Assembly (NCBI RefSeq): GCF_019925205.1
Contig: NC_083564.1
Location: 10,545,491-10,609,490, forward strand
DNA length: 64,000 nucleotides
Direction of reading: 5' to 3'
DNA from: Metopolophium dirhodum
Taxonomy: Eukaryota > Arthropoda > Insecta > Hemiptera > Aphididae
A program made the translations under genes and the position numbers. Positions 13,101-28,100 of the stretch are shown piece after piece. The notes beneath the pieces are model-generated. The model was not told where the DNA came from, did no database searches, and saw only the letters and a list, made by a program, of their open reading frames with translations. The first letter of the stretch is position 1, and every line of letters begins with the position of its first letter.

Positions 13101-16100
13101 ATGTACAACGATGTTCGCATTGTTGTTGTTTATCGTATAATAGTAAACAGCGCCACAGTAAAATTATATATTCTTACACACGCGGGTAATGTGTATACGT
13201 CGCACTATAGTATATTATATAGTATATAATAATATTATGTATATTGTGGTATATGGTATATCACACCGTGCCGCATTTAATATAATATAATATTATGTAG
13301 TGAAATATTATATTATTATTACTATCGGTTTTTTAAATTAATGATAGCTTTGTAACGAAAACATATTATTGAGATAACTAAACGAAAAACGAAAAAATTC
13401 TAATACCTACCATTAAATAGAATATTATATCAATAACAATAATTTATTAGTAATAACTAACAAACAATAAACGTCAAATATTATGTAACGTAAACAAATA
13501 AATTCATTAAAAATAACTTTGTGCTTTATTTGATCTATGACAAAATGACATTTATCATTATTCCAATTCAATTTTATTCATTGTTTTTAACCTTATATCA
13601 ATGAACTATCAAAGTTGAATATCTAAACAGTATTTTCCGAATTATTGTATTGTATTATTTTGTTATAAAAAATATATTATATTATACATTAAAAACGTAT
13701 TAATTAGTATACATATTTCTATAATTATTCAACTAATCATCATGTTTATGTTCAATGTAATCGGTGTTTACAATTTTGGTTTTGGTTTTTGTTTTTAACG
13801 TGTTAAACTTGAAAATAACGTTTAAAAATATAACACCTAAAATTGAACGACAACAAATCAAATTAACTAAAAAAACGTTAAACTTTAAAGTCGCAAGTAC
13901 AGGCACATCGTTTTAATATCCAAACGGCCAAATGGACCGTAAAAACGAAACGTAAGTATTGTTTTTAAATTTAAGCGCCGATTATTATACACGATAATAG
14001 TATATAATATATATAAATATATAGTAAAATTATCTATACCACGCAATCGAATATAGGCACGTCATTTTTTTATTTTGTCGATATTTTGTCCGCTCGCCGC
14101 CGCAGCAACGCACGCATCGTCCGTATGGAAGAGGTACCTACGCGCCTAATTAATTATTACACACTATATTATAATAATATTATACGCTACGGCTATACAA
14201 CAACACGTATCCGTACAAATAAGGCGAGATAAAAAAAGATCGATAGTAATAATAATAATACGTTACGCGCGTATAATATATAGGAGGTATACATCTAACG
14301 TAATTTCATATTAATGTACGTTTACGGTGCGACGTCTTTATAATATCACGTGATGAATACGCGCACTCGAACCGCATATTATACAGAGTGATTCGCACCG
14401 AACAGCAATCACCCCCATGTTTTTTCCTTCGACAATCACAATTTTACCGATCAAATTCTGGTTTTTAGAATATATATACTTACAATACTGGCTTAGTTTT
14501 CGAATACTTGCCTACTTAGATTTCATACTCAATAGAGCGAAGTATATTTTTTCTTGCAAATCTTGTGAAGTGGAAAAGTCTACGAAAATGTTGATGCATT
14601 CGAATCGATATTCGAAAGAGTAGTTATCAACTTAGTGCACTAAGGATAATAAGTCCACGATAATATGTGGAAGATATGGAGGCTCCATAATGGTTTGAAA
14701 ATTATAGTAGTTGTTAATATTAATCTATCGACATTATTACTCTGTATAATATTGCCTAAGTATATTACGTAGGTACCAGTTAAACATAACATATATATTT
14801 TATACTTTTGTAAAAGCATTTTTAATGACTATTATCCTTACAAACACTCTATACATCTTAGTAACCCCAAAATGCCTGCAAAACTAATATCATCATAATA
14901 AAAAAAAAAAAATGAACAGTTTCATTATTTTAAGTAAAAGTGGTTGATTTTCATTTGAAAAAAAAAGTTTGTATTGCAAAAGACTAGATATAAGAAAACA
15001 TGGTCCTTGATTATGCTTAAAAATACCAAAATTCAGAATTTGATTGAATTCATTATATGAATTCCAAATAAAAGGAAACAATTACGGTGAGCATGCTTGA
15101 TGAGTTACCCTGTATACACCCTTTAGGCTATTCGATTTTAAATAGTCGTCGATGGAGGAAAAAATATACGTAACATAATTATTTTATTTTATTATTACGA
15201 TAAAATAAATTATTCGAGTATAACGATTTATTTTATATTATTGTGTTTTGCATTCGAGACGCCGCCGCACCTGAGCTGTAGTCTATTATCTTTGTCGCTC
15301 TTGATCTCACGCAAACCAGTATCATACATATAATATTATTATGATTTATAACGTCACTTCGAAAACAAGTTGACGCGGATCGATGATTAATCAAAATGGT
15401 TATATTATTATTAGCTTTGGTGCTCTTCTATTTTCGTTTTTTTTTCGTCGTCTAAATTGAATAATTTCACTCCAACAATAATACCTCACCATTATTTTTC
15501 TTTCTTTCGTAAATAATGATGTAACGGGAAATTATGTGAAATCGCGCCCAGGTGTTGGATTTGAATATGTTTTGGAAAATTTAACTTGGAATTATTTATG
15601 AGTACCTACCAATTATGCGCATTATTATTTTTATTTTAACAATTGAAATTCAATATTTTTTTGCGAGTGACGACGTGTATGACGTAGATACGACTGGCAA
15701 TCGAAATTATTATTAATAAAATCATTTATACAGTGGTAAGTCAGATATATTATATAGAAACAGTGTTTTGGGCGGAAACGGAAATCTTTGGAAGAAAGAT
15801 AATAATAATTGGTAAAACAGAAATCATTTTCACTTTTTTTTGCGGATAAGATTTACGTCCTTTGCGTTAAACATACGCAAAACCCGCATAGGTATTTTTT
15901 GGCTTCTAATAAAAATATATCGTTTTGTCTCATACTTAGTTATACAATTAAATATAATAACAATAAATAAAATATTCGACGACCGTCGATACAAGTTTAA
16001 TGGTAGTGCTGTTTTCTTATTTCCTATATTTAAAACGTGTGAAACATTTAAATCTAATGTAAAACGTTCAAGAGAACTTTAAATTGAATTTATTTCATTG

Positions 16101-19100
16101 ATCGATTTTGCAAGTTGTGTTATTTTAATGGTTGTGGTCGATTTTTCTAAGGCAGATGACTACCGAATACCGGTACGTAGCACACCCGACACGACTATAC
16201 GAGGTTATAATGTCCGTAATTCGGTAACCACGTGTCCACGTAATACCACCAATAAACTTAAAATATTACTAACGATTTTTTTACGTCGACAAAACCTGTC
16301 TGGAACATCACGATATTCTCACCGACGAGAAGAATTTGCTAATTTTCGTGATGGGTATTTTTCTTCTGACATATCGAATTTGAAAGATAATTTGCTCTGG
16401 ATTATCGCGCGAATGTGATTAAATAGGAACAAACTTACAAACGAAGATGAAGTACATAATAATATTATAATAATCGTATTATTATTACAAGCAGGCTTCC
16501 TCTTTGACCGCCGCAGCACACATTTTATTTCGGTGCGATTATAACGTAGTAAAAAAATCGATTAAACAGCGGCGTCGGGTTAACATATTATATACTTACC
16601 TAATATTATGTATTATTATTATTAATCGAATATTTTTATTCGCTGATAATGATATACACACGTCACACGTAACGTACGGTTATTTCTTATACCACGTGAT
16701 GGTTACGTAATACGCATTAGAAATTGGAAACATCGCTAACTGGACAATGTTCTATAATCCAACAGCTAGATGATAATAAAATTAATATACGCTAATTGAT
16801 ACTCATTTCTTAAAAACACTCGTTTTTAATTTAGATTTTTGTGGTTTTTTTTTAAAGTTTTCATATAAGGTACGGTTTGAAGTATTTTTATAATGCTAAT
16901 TTTTTGACATTTTTTTTATCATTTTTAGTGTTTTGACACATTACACTTTTATGAAATATATTCTCTTCTCGGCTAGGGAATTAAAAATGTAGGTCGTCCT
17001 TTAGCAAAATACATATTAAACCTCAAAGAATAATTAAAAATAAAATGTAGTGTGGCGTTATATTTGATATAATTTTTGTCAAATGTATACAATCAACTAG
17101 GTAGGGAAATCAAATAGATGTAACAAACTGCAGGAGTATATAATATTATGTATGAATCCATCACCAATTACGGGTAGGCACACACCGTGATCAAGACTCG
17201 GCGTAGCGATCATCCGCAGACTATATTGATTTATAATAATATTACATGACGTGTAGTTTTGGAAAAAATGTAAAAACACTCGGGTTATTAAGACATATAT
17301 TATGTGTTTTAATTTTATTACGGCAATAATTCAATATAATAATAATATATAGGTGTATATTGTATATATTATTATTACAATATATAGACTTTATAGAAGA
17401 GCGAGGCCCGCGCGTAATTATTATATACGCGCGAGCGAGCAATTGAAACGAATATTATTATTATTATACATCGTATCATTATAATTGTGTACGACACGTT
17501 TTTCTCGATCAAAGAAAGGCGTTAGAAATCATACTTCTCGGTGACGGCGCAACCGGCCTCGTATAATATTATATATTATTATATTATACGCAAACTCGTT
17601 CGGCTACTATAAATTACGATATAATTATGACCACATATTATTGTGAGACTCGCAAACTTCTAGAGTTTTCGTGTATGGCGAGTGTGTGTTTGAGGTAGGT
17701 ACATATTTTTAGCACACACGCGAATCATATATATATGTATATGTATTACAATAAATCTGGTCTACCGCAACGATATAGTTCACTACTCTCTATATATAAG
17801 AAGGTAGGTATTAATTATTATTATTTTATTTATGACACGCAAAAACGATTAGTGGAAAAAAATTGTATAATTTTCAATACTTTTCTTACCTCGGTTTTGT
17901 CACACCCTTCAGTCGGTGTTCCTCCTCCGATGGTGCGTTCGGGTCTATCTGAATCATTTTCTCGTACATGTCCTAAACGTTTAAAATAATAATAATATAT
18001 TATCTTAACGAGTATACGCGATAAATAAAGTATATTACTCGTACACTGAATAATTATTTTATCGAAGAACACTCATTATTTCAAAAACGAAATATTATGC
18101 TAAACATAATATTTTAAGTGGTTAAAATTTTTATAATTTTCATTTTTCAAGTTTTTTCTTTTTTTTATGAAAACTTACATTTTAATTCTCTATTCCAAAT
18201 CAGAATTGAATACTTTGCAGTACGTCATACAAATTGATTTTCGGACGAGTATTTTATGTATATACCTTTTATAAGTACTTATAATGAGTAATGACTACAC
18301 TTCGGAAATATGATTTTTACACATCAAAATAATCTGAATAATAATTTGCTTTAGAATACAAGATTACAAATGCATAGTGTCATTTAAAAAAGCAAAGGAC
18401 TTGAAAAATTTGATAACAGTAAAAATAATAAAAATACGATCAGTTTTCGTTGAAATAATGAGGCGTGCTTAACGCTGGCACCAGCAAGTTGAAATTCTAC
18501 TCAAAAACCACATCAGTAATTGTTATACAGTTCGTACAAATTTGTAACCAAAATTCCAAAATTTGTACCCCCCCCCCCCCCCTCTATCACCACCACCACC
18601 AATTGCTCGTAAAATCCAAAATTGATTTGCGGGTACCAGCATTACATGAGTGTTCTTCAAAAAAAGAATCACCAGCTGGCATAATATATAATGATATCAC
18701 GTGGAGTCGCTTGTACTCACTTTTCTCAACTTGGGTTTCTCTTTGGCTTTCGCCAGTTCCTCTTCCAGATACGTCCTGACGCCGATCTTGCAGTCCATGA
18801 CGCACGGCGAAGTGAAGTCACCCAACAAGTCTTCTAGCTGAAGATATACTGTGGCGTGGGAGTCACGGAAAAAATACATCACTCATATATCATATAATAT
18901 CACCGTCGTATCGTTATATATATTATGACACATCGAGACTCGTAAATCACGAGTATTATCGTAGCAGTTATACATCATTATAGGCAGCGGTAATTATTGC
19001 ACATATTTCACCAGCCCCTCCCAGTTCATATATTATGTAGACCAGATTATTTACATGTTGTTTATACGACGATTTACGACAGTCAATCGTTATATTATGG

Positions 19101-22100
19101 GCCGTCTGTCTAATGACGTACGCAAAGTTATTCTCCGAGTATAAGTGTCGTCTTTTTTGCAACGTCGATAAAATAAAAATGTGCAACACATTTTATACGG
19201 CACCACAGTCTAAGATTGGGGTGACAACTTCAAATACGTCGTCTAAAAGGTTCAAATATTTTAATACATAGGATCACTATTTCTATAATATTATTATATA
19301 TACGTAATACGCATACAAACACGGAACACCCACACTCGTGACGTGTATTCCGATACTCTAGGAAATTCTCGTCGTCGTTGTCACCGCTGAGCATCATGTC
19401 AAACGAGTGCTCTCCGACCACGCAACAACGCGTCATATCTAATTACAAATCTGCATTTGCATCATTATTGTATATCACTGTTGGGGGGGACCTCTGTTAC
19501 AAGCCAGGCGGTGCAGTGAATAAATAATTTTTATGTTTTTTGGCCCACTCCTATACACATATCGTGTTACTATATTATGCATTATCTACAGTTAATATTT
19601 TAAGTATTTGAACACGATGTTGAATGACATATAGCATTGATTTTATAATATAGTTTATTATACAATCAATGCCTATAGGTAATATAATTAATCCGTTTTA
19701 AGACATTCGACGTCATCGGTATACCTACCTACTATTCGAATATATGATATATATTATATATTTTTATGGCGACAATGTTAATACTTCATTATATTATCAT
19801 ATTATAGTAAAGGGTAATTCACCGAGCATGCTCATTGATCACTTTCTTTTTATTTTCCAATAATGCAGTTATTCAAGTTATTCTGATTTTTTTAAATTTT
19901 TAAACATACTTGATACTTAAGATCATATTTTAAAATTCTTGATATTTTTTGTACTACTGAAAAGTGTTGAGAATAGATACCAAAAATGTCATCTCGATTA
20001 GATACAGATAATTTTATATAAATTTATTTAGATATAGATAAAGATAATCTAACTTTTATCTACATAATATGATGGATAAAACTAATTTTTATTATATTAT
20101 TTAAATAATACAATTTACTACTTTGCCTGTTCATAAAGTAACTAATAGTTAGTAGGTACAAACAGTAATACGGTAATATTATGTACTAATTGGATAGAGT
20201 TAACTATCATTTTAGTAAAAACAAAAATGAGCATCATTTATTAAAAATGAATATGATTTAAATAAAATTTATCTGAATAAGAGAATGACTTATCTATGAT
20301 AACCAATTGATAAATGTCATAATAGTTATCAAGATAAGATAATACATGAGTAATTTTTTATTTAGATAAGTCCCAACACTGCTACTTAAGTAGTTTCTTG
20401 TGGAAATGCAAATTCCTATTTTTCAACTGAAAACCCCCCTTAGACCTTTAATTATTTAGCTGATAATTTTTCTGAACATGTTGATGTATCAAAATTAAAA
20501 TTCAAGCGATTAGTTTTTGAGTTATTTAAATTTGTGTGCTAAGAAAAATATAGATCCGGGATAATGGGTTTGGAAGGTTTATGATGTCTAATATAGGGGT
20601 AATTTGAAAATTGTAGTAATTAATATTATTAATCTATGATCTAAATATTTATAGTTTATACAAATAGACCAAGATATAACAAATACTAGATTCGATTTTA
20701 CGTCTATTTTATGTTTGTAATACATTTTTTTTTATTAGAATATTAATAATAAAATAAAAAAGGTATTATAGCTATAATACAATTTGATATGATTTATTTC
20801 ATTTAATGCATATATTATCTAGGTACTTAATAATTATTAAGTGAACCAAATACGTCGTTTTACATATTTAAAATTAAACTTTTATTATTTTTTAAGCCTG
20901 GTGGCTATTAAGTATATGTATAGGTACATAAATGTTTAATAATTCTAAACCCTACATAAAATTGAAATAATATCAACGTATTTGCTATACTTTAAACTTG
21001 AAAATATATTATGTATACAGTTATTATAGGTGTTTTGTAATTAGTTTGAATTTCTAAAGTTAAGTTTTCAATTGTGTATGCATGGAGCATGAAAATAATG
21101 AAAAATCGATTATGAAATAAGTTATATGCTGTCAAATATAGCATATATATAATACCTATACAATATGCATTGCTGTAGGTAAAACTAGAACTATTTTCAA
21201 AGTAGTTTTTAATTTATTACAATATTACCATATTTTGATAGTCACTCCATTTGTCGATACCTACTGTATGTAACGTTATACATGTGAATCGTTAGGTTAT
21301 AGCCAAGTGATCGATATCTGTTTTCGTAGGCATTTAGGACGAAACCACGCGGTGGACACCAAACGAGGATATACTACGTACCTACTTGCAATTTATTCGG
21401 TTTAATTGTTACTTCGCGCGCCTCGGACTTAGACCTAGGAATAAGAACCACCCCGAAGTGTTAAATATGACAGTATCGTAGTCTGTCGAGGTTTGAGTAG
21501 AACAATTAATGCAATCCGAACTCGATTTCAACGTTTCACAATATGATAGGTGATTAAACGCAAAATATGCAGGTAAGCGATGACGCTCGGACGCTACCAT
21601 GCCATATAATATTAATTATGTTTGCTCGTGTGCTGCACGAAAACAAATTGTGAAATCGAAATCGACTGTCAAGGCCGCCCTGCGCGTCGAATATAACATG
21701 GAAATCATTATACAGTTGGCATTTAAAATACCGTTTTATTTAAAAATGAAAAACCGGTAAAAAAAAGTCGCGACGACGACAAAAAATAATAGCAATACAA
21801 TATTATATAGATAACGGGACGGACATGTATAGTAATATGTCACGGTATATTATGTGTCCGGTTGCAGGCAGGTACGGACCTATGTAAAAGCACCTAATCG
21901 CGTATATAATGCAGTAAATTTATTAAAAAAAGTAAGCTTTTCGCGGAAAACTATTATTCGAGATTCCGACATAACGTAAAAATATTATGAAATCGTGTGA
22001 GAAGACGAGTAGGTACATAAAACGTTATGTGCTACTTAATATTTTCTCAACTGCATGGAAAAATAATAAATCAATAGTGTGTTTCAGTTCGCGATAGGAT

Positions 22101-25100
22101 GTCTGGCGTTCATAATTTCAAAAGTCAAAATATTACGAATTTCAAACATGTCACACAAATCTATGAAGATGATTTCTAATGTCACTACTATAATTGCGCA
22201 AACAAAATTCGAATAAGTGAAATATAATCATAATGGGTACGATTTTTAAAAAAAATATATCAGCAGGGTCTCTATGATAACGTATGACTATATTTTATGC
22301 ATAATATTATGAAATTTAAATTTGAATACTGATAAATTGATAAACGAAAATGATAAAAGTGTCAACTAATATTTCTAACACATTATTTTATCGTATATTA
22401 AATATAAATGAATAAAAACATAATTAATATTATCATCATTCGTGCTTCTTATTAAGGCTCACGCACATACTGGGGTGGTAAGGTTAAGTTTGGTCGATTA
22501 AATCATGGTTTAAAATATTTATAGAAATCTTATAAAAATCAAAATCGATTATTTGTAAATTGATAATTTATATCAAAATATTAATCGTTTTATATATTTT
22601 TTTTTTATACGAATCGATAAAATATTTATAAAATAAATGTTAATCAAGTTCAAAATTTAACAACACCTAACATATTTATTCTCTAATATCTATAATATGG
22701 TTCATTGGTAGGTAATAATTAATAACTTATCTTTTTAATAAAATCAGCAAAAAATAGTATCAATCAAAACATTATTTTAAATTTAAGTCAGAAAAATCTT
22801 ATATCGATAAGAGAAATTGGAATTAAAATTGAAAAATGTAATAACAATTTCAAGTTATTAAATGCAGCCGAACGCAATTTACTGCCATGGAAACATCTGT
22901 CTTGTTTTATTTTTGTGACACGAGAAATTTGTAGAAATTTGTGTCTACCCTCCGTAAAGAAGTTTTACTTCAAATCACACGGCTGGCGCAGAAATACAAT
23001 ATAACAACGTCGGCACGATAATAATACTTAAATCGCGGTAGTTTGGTGGTAGATATGTGTGACATGGCGTTTTTCTTTTTCATCGATCTTCCATAGCAGT
23101 CGGTTAAGTGAGTTTGAGATAGGTCTCTTAGTAATCTTATACGGAATTGTTCGGAGTTACTTAAATTCACATACGGTATTATCAGTGTCGATGCCTGTTT
23201 AACTTTTACTCTAAACATATTGATTTCAGACTTTGAAGCAGTATCTTATTATTCTCTGAAAAACATTCTACTTCTAATTATTATGGGATAAAAATGTACT
23301 AGTATTCCGTTAGAAAAAATAACAAATTCATGATAAGCAGAAAATGCAACAAAATATGACTTAAAATTTGGTTGGGTAAATGACACTCATAACCAAAGAC
23401 CGGATTTATATTCTCTTAAAATACCTAAAATATGATGCTAATATTTTTTAAAAAACCTTCAAATATTTTCATTATATTCTCTTAAAAATTTAAAGTATAT
23501 GCTAAAATATGCAAAATATGCAAAAATAATCAATAAACATAATTATTTGCATAAATATGCATTTTAATACTATTTTTTCAATATTATTTTAATAGTGACG
23601 TATTAATTAAGTATTAAAAGTTGCGTATTCTAATGGAATACTATATTTCACTTTAGTAAGAGTTAGAAATAATAATAATAAAAAAATTATAAATGTTCAA
23701 AAAAATTTTTTTTGGGTATTGTCATATTAAAATTCAAAATAAATACAAATTTTTTCTCACAATTTATGAAATATTCCAAATTATGCTAAATGGGTTAAAA
23801 TTCTTTAATCCATAAAATATTCTCAAATATGCAAAAAAAACTTTTATCTACGCATTCGGAATTGAACACATTGTCCACATTTTTTACTCTCATAAGACTG
23901 CATAGACTCAGTAACGATATGTAAAAACATATAAATCCGGTCTTTACTCATAACACTACAGAAAAAAATATATAAAACTTGTGGCGAGCATATTAAAATA
24001 GTTTTTGGTCTCAAATTAGTTTTCGAACCAAATTAGGTGTGAATTTAGGTCTATGTGCACACCAAATCATCGGTATAATTTAATAATGGTCTATATTCTA
24101 TAATCTATGTACAGAAAACCCGACCGACCCCATAAAACCTACGCGCTATGATGAGATATCGTCGACGCAAGAAAAATAGATCAAAAATCGACCTAGGCGA
24201 TAAATCATATTTTATTAGTGCGACGACGACCACGACGACGATAACGACGTCATCGTCTGGTTGCGCATCCTTATCGTGTCGGGCTGGGTGTGGATGTGGG
24301 CGCGACACGTCCGTCAAACTGGGCGCAGGGGAAAACGACCGTATTTCAACGGAATATTAATGCCAACGATTAATAATAATAACATTATTCACTGCCGCCT
24401 GCACAGCTACTGTGTTAAAAACAAAACACAAAATTAGTATTTAATTCAATTTTACGTTATACAGAGTAGGTCATAGACTTGCGATGGGGCTAGCTGACGT
24501 AGTACTTGATGAGTATGACGTGCGCACGTGGGGATGTGTGTGTGTAAAAGACTCAGTCCGACGGAGGTCGCCAGGCTCAACGATTGTTCTACAGTATATA
24601 ATATAATACCTATATTATATATTTTATATTTTAGTTTGGTTTTCAAACGTTCGACGAGATAATATAATAAAAAAAAAATGTAATTTAAAAAGAATAGTAT
24701 TATATTATATTATAATACTACATCCATTAGGTATACGACCGTGTTACAATGCGCTTATTGTATTTGCGCGCGTGTGATCTCGACGTGCGTAATATAATAC
24801 GTATTGGTACCAGCTCTCTCGACCGGGACTAGGAAGTCGTAGCAGTACTCATTAGTGGCTTTAATGCACGTCCTTAAAAAATGAAAACGCTCGAGTACAT
24901 ATTATTATTATAATGCGCGCTATACGCAATGAGCGACAAAAATTAAACGAGAACTGAAAAACTTAATTTTTTTATCGTATTAAAAGAACGTATACCTAGG
25001 TATACTATAATTTTATGTTCGCACTTGAATTATAAAGAGTGACTAAGAAAAAAATTTGCATTTTAATTGAGCAGCGATATTTGTTCAAGATTTTGCGAAA

Positions 25101-28100
25101 ATTACGCATATACTATTATACTACAATAATATAATATTACAGAAACGTTTTTTTTTTATGGAAAAGGATACGGTCTCCGTCGTCGGTGGTCAAGTGACCC
25201 TTGTATTCGGGCACGTACGGTCTCAGAACGTCCTTCATCAGCACTTGGAAGCACAACTGTTCCTTGGGACAAAGTTTCTTGAGGATCGTACCAGGTTCCG
25301 GACCGGCTTTGAAATTACCTGTGAAAACGATAAAAACACGTTGTTCGTATTATTATATTCATATACTTATAAAGGTACGATTTTCATAAAAGATCTCAAT
25401 ATAATATCTAGGGTAAACAGTATTTTAAATATACAACACAAATGTGATGTGCCAATGTTCAGGTATACTATAAAATAAAAAAAAAAATCATATTTGATCG
25501 ATTCCGCATTCTATTTATCATACAATATCACAATGACTTGGTATTATATATAGGTATGACCTACCACCAGGCACAAGATTCAATATGTGACCAGCAACAG
25601 GCTTCTGCCCAATTTTTTCCATGTACCACTGTACCACTGTACCAGGAATATACTAGGTACTTATATAATATAGCATGCATATTTAATATTTTTAATTATT
25701 ATAAAAAAAAAAATATATATAATTGGCTTATATACGAAATTTACGTTAAATCATTTTAATTCAAAGTATAATGTCTAACCAATACCTAACCATTATCTAA
25801 AGTCATACAATTATGAACAAGCCGTAATTATAGGTACTTGTATTATTATAGTTTTCCTCATTTTGTTTATAAAATATGCTATACAAATTCAGTATAATAT
25901 ATACAATGTACATGTTACTTAAAATATATGTACATAAATATTAATAGATATTATCATATATTTTACTATTTTAGTTATGTAGGCACCTCAAATTTAGCGG
26001 TAGCATATGGGTACAAACGGATTCAGATAAAAGTTGAAAATTCAAAATGCTTGAAAAGTTCGAGAAAACCAAAGTTTGAGTTCGTGAAAATTGAAGTTCG
26101 AACCACGCTCAGTTAAAATGACGGTCGAAAAAATGTCGCTTATATAATATACCTATGCCAAGCGGAAGAATAGATCATTTGGGCGCAGCTAATTCCTAGT
26201 GTGGAATCAAAATAATGAAATGTCAATCGACGATTAATGTACCCACGTGTTGTTGCATACAATCGTAATTATAATAACGATTTTCGTACACGATCGCAGC
26301 GGTGCGCCTTCGAACGGATTAGTAATTCGATACGCGCGACGATAGGTTGTAATAATATAATATTACATTCCAAAACGATATAATATGTAATATATGTATA
26401 TGATAATAATTGTACGTCACTACAGAGTGACTTGTGGTCGTTTCCGTCCATATACTTAGGTACCTATGACGTATGTATGTATATTAATATATGCGTTGAC
26501 GCGTTGTTATTAAACACATTGACGCTACTAAGCCGATGCGCGATGAATATGCCCTATACCTATTATAATATATAGGTACTTGTGTGAATGTATTATATAT
26601 GTAGGTACTGGGTGATTTCATCAACGCGAATCATCATGGCAGAATCTCGGGAAATAAAAAGGAATTTAGTGAAATCAAAAATCTAATTACAACAACAAAC
26701 GATCACTAAAAAATGGAAAATAGTAATAATGTTCGCGAACGTTTAAAAAAAAATTGTTCCTCGCACTTCCTAAAATATCACGATAAGTTCGCGATAAAAT
26801 AATAACCCTGTATAATATAGATAGTACCTAATCACGAGCATATTTATCTAAGGAGGTACTATTCAGATGATTATTAATTTATAATTTTATATATTTTCCA
26901 CTACAGTCTACAGTTATATTTTACTATAGTGATACGGCACGGCGCGGATATGAAGACGTATTTTATGACATAGGATTTACGCGTCGAATAAATATAGCGA
27001 TAATCGTTTAAACACATGTCGTATGTACATTACAAGAGTTATTAAAAACAAACACTTCTACTTATATTCCGTGAAATGTCAATATACACTAATACGCTTT
27101 TTTTTTATAGAAGGCGCGGGCTCTTGTATTTATTTATTTACTTAAGTTTTATTACGCCGAACTCAATTATATCAATTGTGGATACAATAATAATAACTAA
27201 TACAAATAATATAAAATACTTGCAGCTTTATGAATCAAAAAGCCTAATATTCTAGTCCAGAGAGATCTCCACTAATGGACATCTCCAAATAGCGGACGTC
27301 TTTTGGGGAACAACTAAGTACCTATATAGCTTATATTATCAAAACAATAATTTCGATAAAAATGTCGATTCAAAATTATTTAAATTTAATAGATTAAAAA
27401 AAAATCTAATAAAGCTATGTAGGGAGCTACTGAAGTTTAGGAAAATTGTAATCACCAAACATAATTACGTTTATAACATTCTAAAACTTAAATAATAAAT
27501 TATTAATAGGGTTATTAATAATGTCAAAATGAATATTATAAATTGAAAATATATCACTATAGGTATGAAGCAGAAAATAAACATGACGATTTACAACTAT
27601 AATATAATAAATTAAAGTTTACTTTAATAATGACACATTTATGTTCACCTGGTTTGTTAACAGTTAACTATGTTAGTTACAGATAATACATGAAAATGAA
27701 ATTATTTCACAATTAAACTATTAAGCTTACGGCAACGGTAATTTTGGCAAAAAAAAATTATTCAAAAATTTAAGTTTGAACTAGTATAGGGATGGAAAAT
27801 CGTGTTACAAGCGCTGTTTATGTTGCTTAGATTTTAAAGGGGAAGAAGCATCTAACGACATTCCAAACTAGGTTCAACTATTCATGTAAATGGCGATTTA
27901 CACGTAGACGAAAATATTAATTTTTTTTCGATCGTATAAATGCGGGCGACGCCTGTTGCTGGCCATTTCCATACATATTTTTGTATTTTTCTGTGGAAGG
28001 ATTTTAGAGAAAATTTTAAAAAAAATAGCGCAACAATAATAACATTCAAGTTCATAGTATTATATTTTTTAAACAGCGCGATAAAAATAAAACCATGAGA

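Larger units (their letters stand above)
11357..17889 (-). other. IP3K intron D-E (6533 bp)
   Basis: Holds two MITE-family copies (about 11875-12545 and 14390-15116), a CpG-richer patch at 12770-12965, and an unusually open plus-strand frame at 15816-16418. The rest is AT-rich with no recognisable gene. Confidence 0.85.
18849..25171 (-). other. IP3K intron B-C (6323 bp)
   Basis: Donor gtatcc, acceptor ccacgccacag. Holds a nested pair of mobile elements (19808-20650), a 553-bp hAT-like MITE (23394-23946), and a (CGA)n-rich CpG patch near 24200-24320. No gene seen. Confidence 0.9.

Noticed and set aside
13933..13953. ATG with strong context followed by seven codons and a consensus gtaagt donor on the plus strand
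   Set aside because: Only 20 nt of coding, no partner exon or acceptor that continues the frame; expected by chance in a 6.5 kb intron.
24105..24360. Open frames on both strands in the (CGA)n patch
   Set aside because: The Thr and Val runs are translations of a trinucleotide repeat in an IP3K intron.
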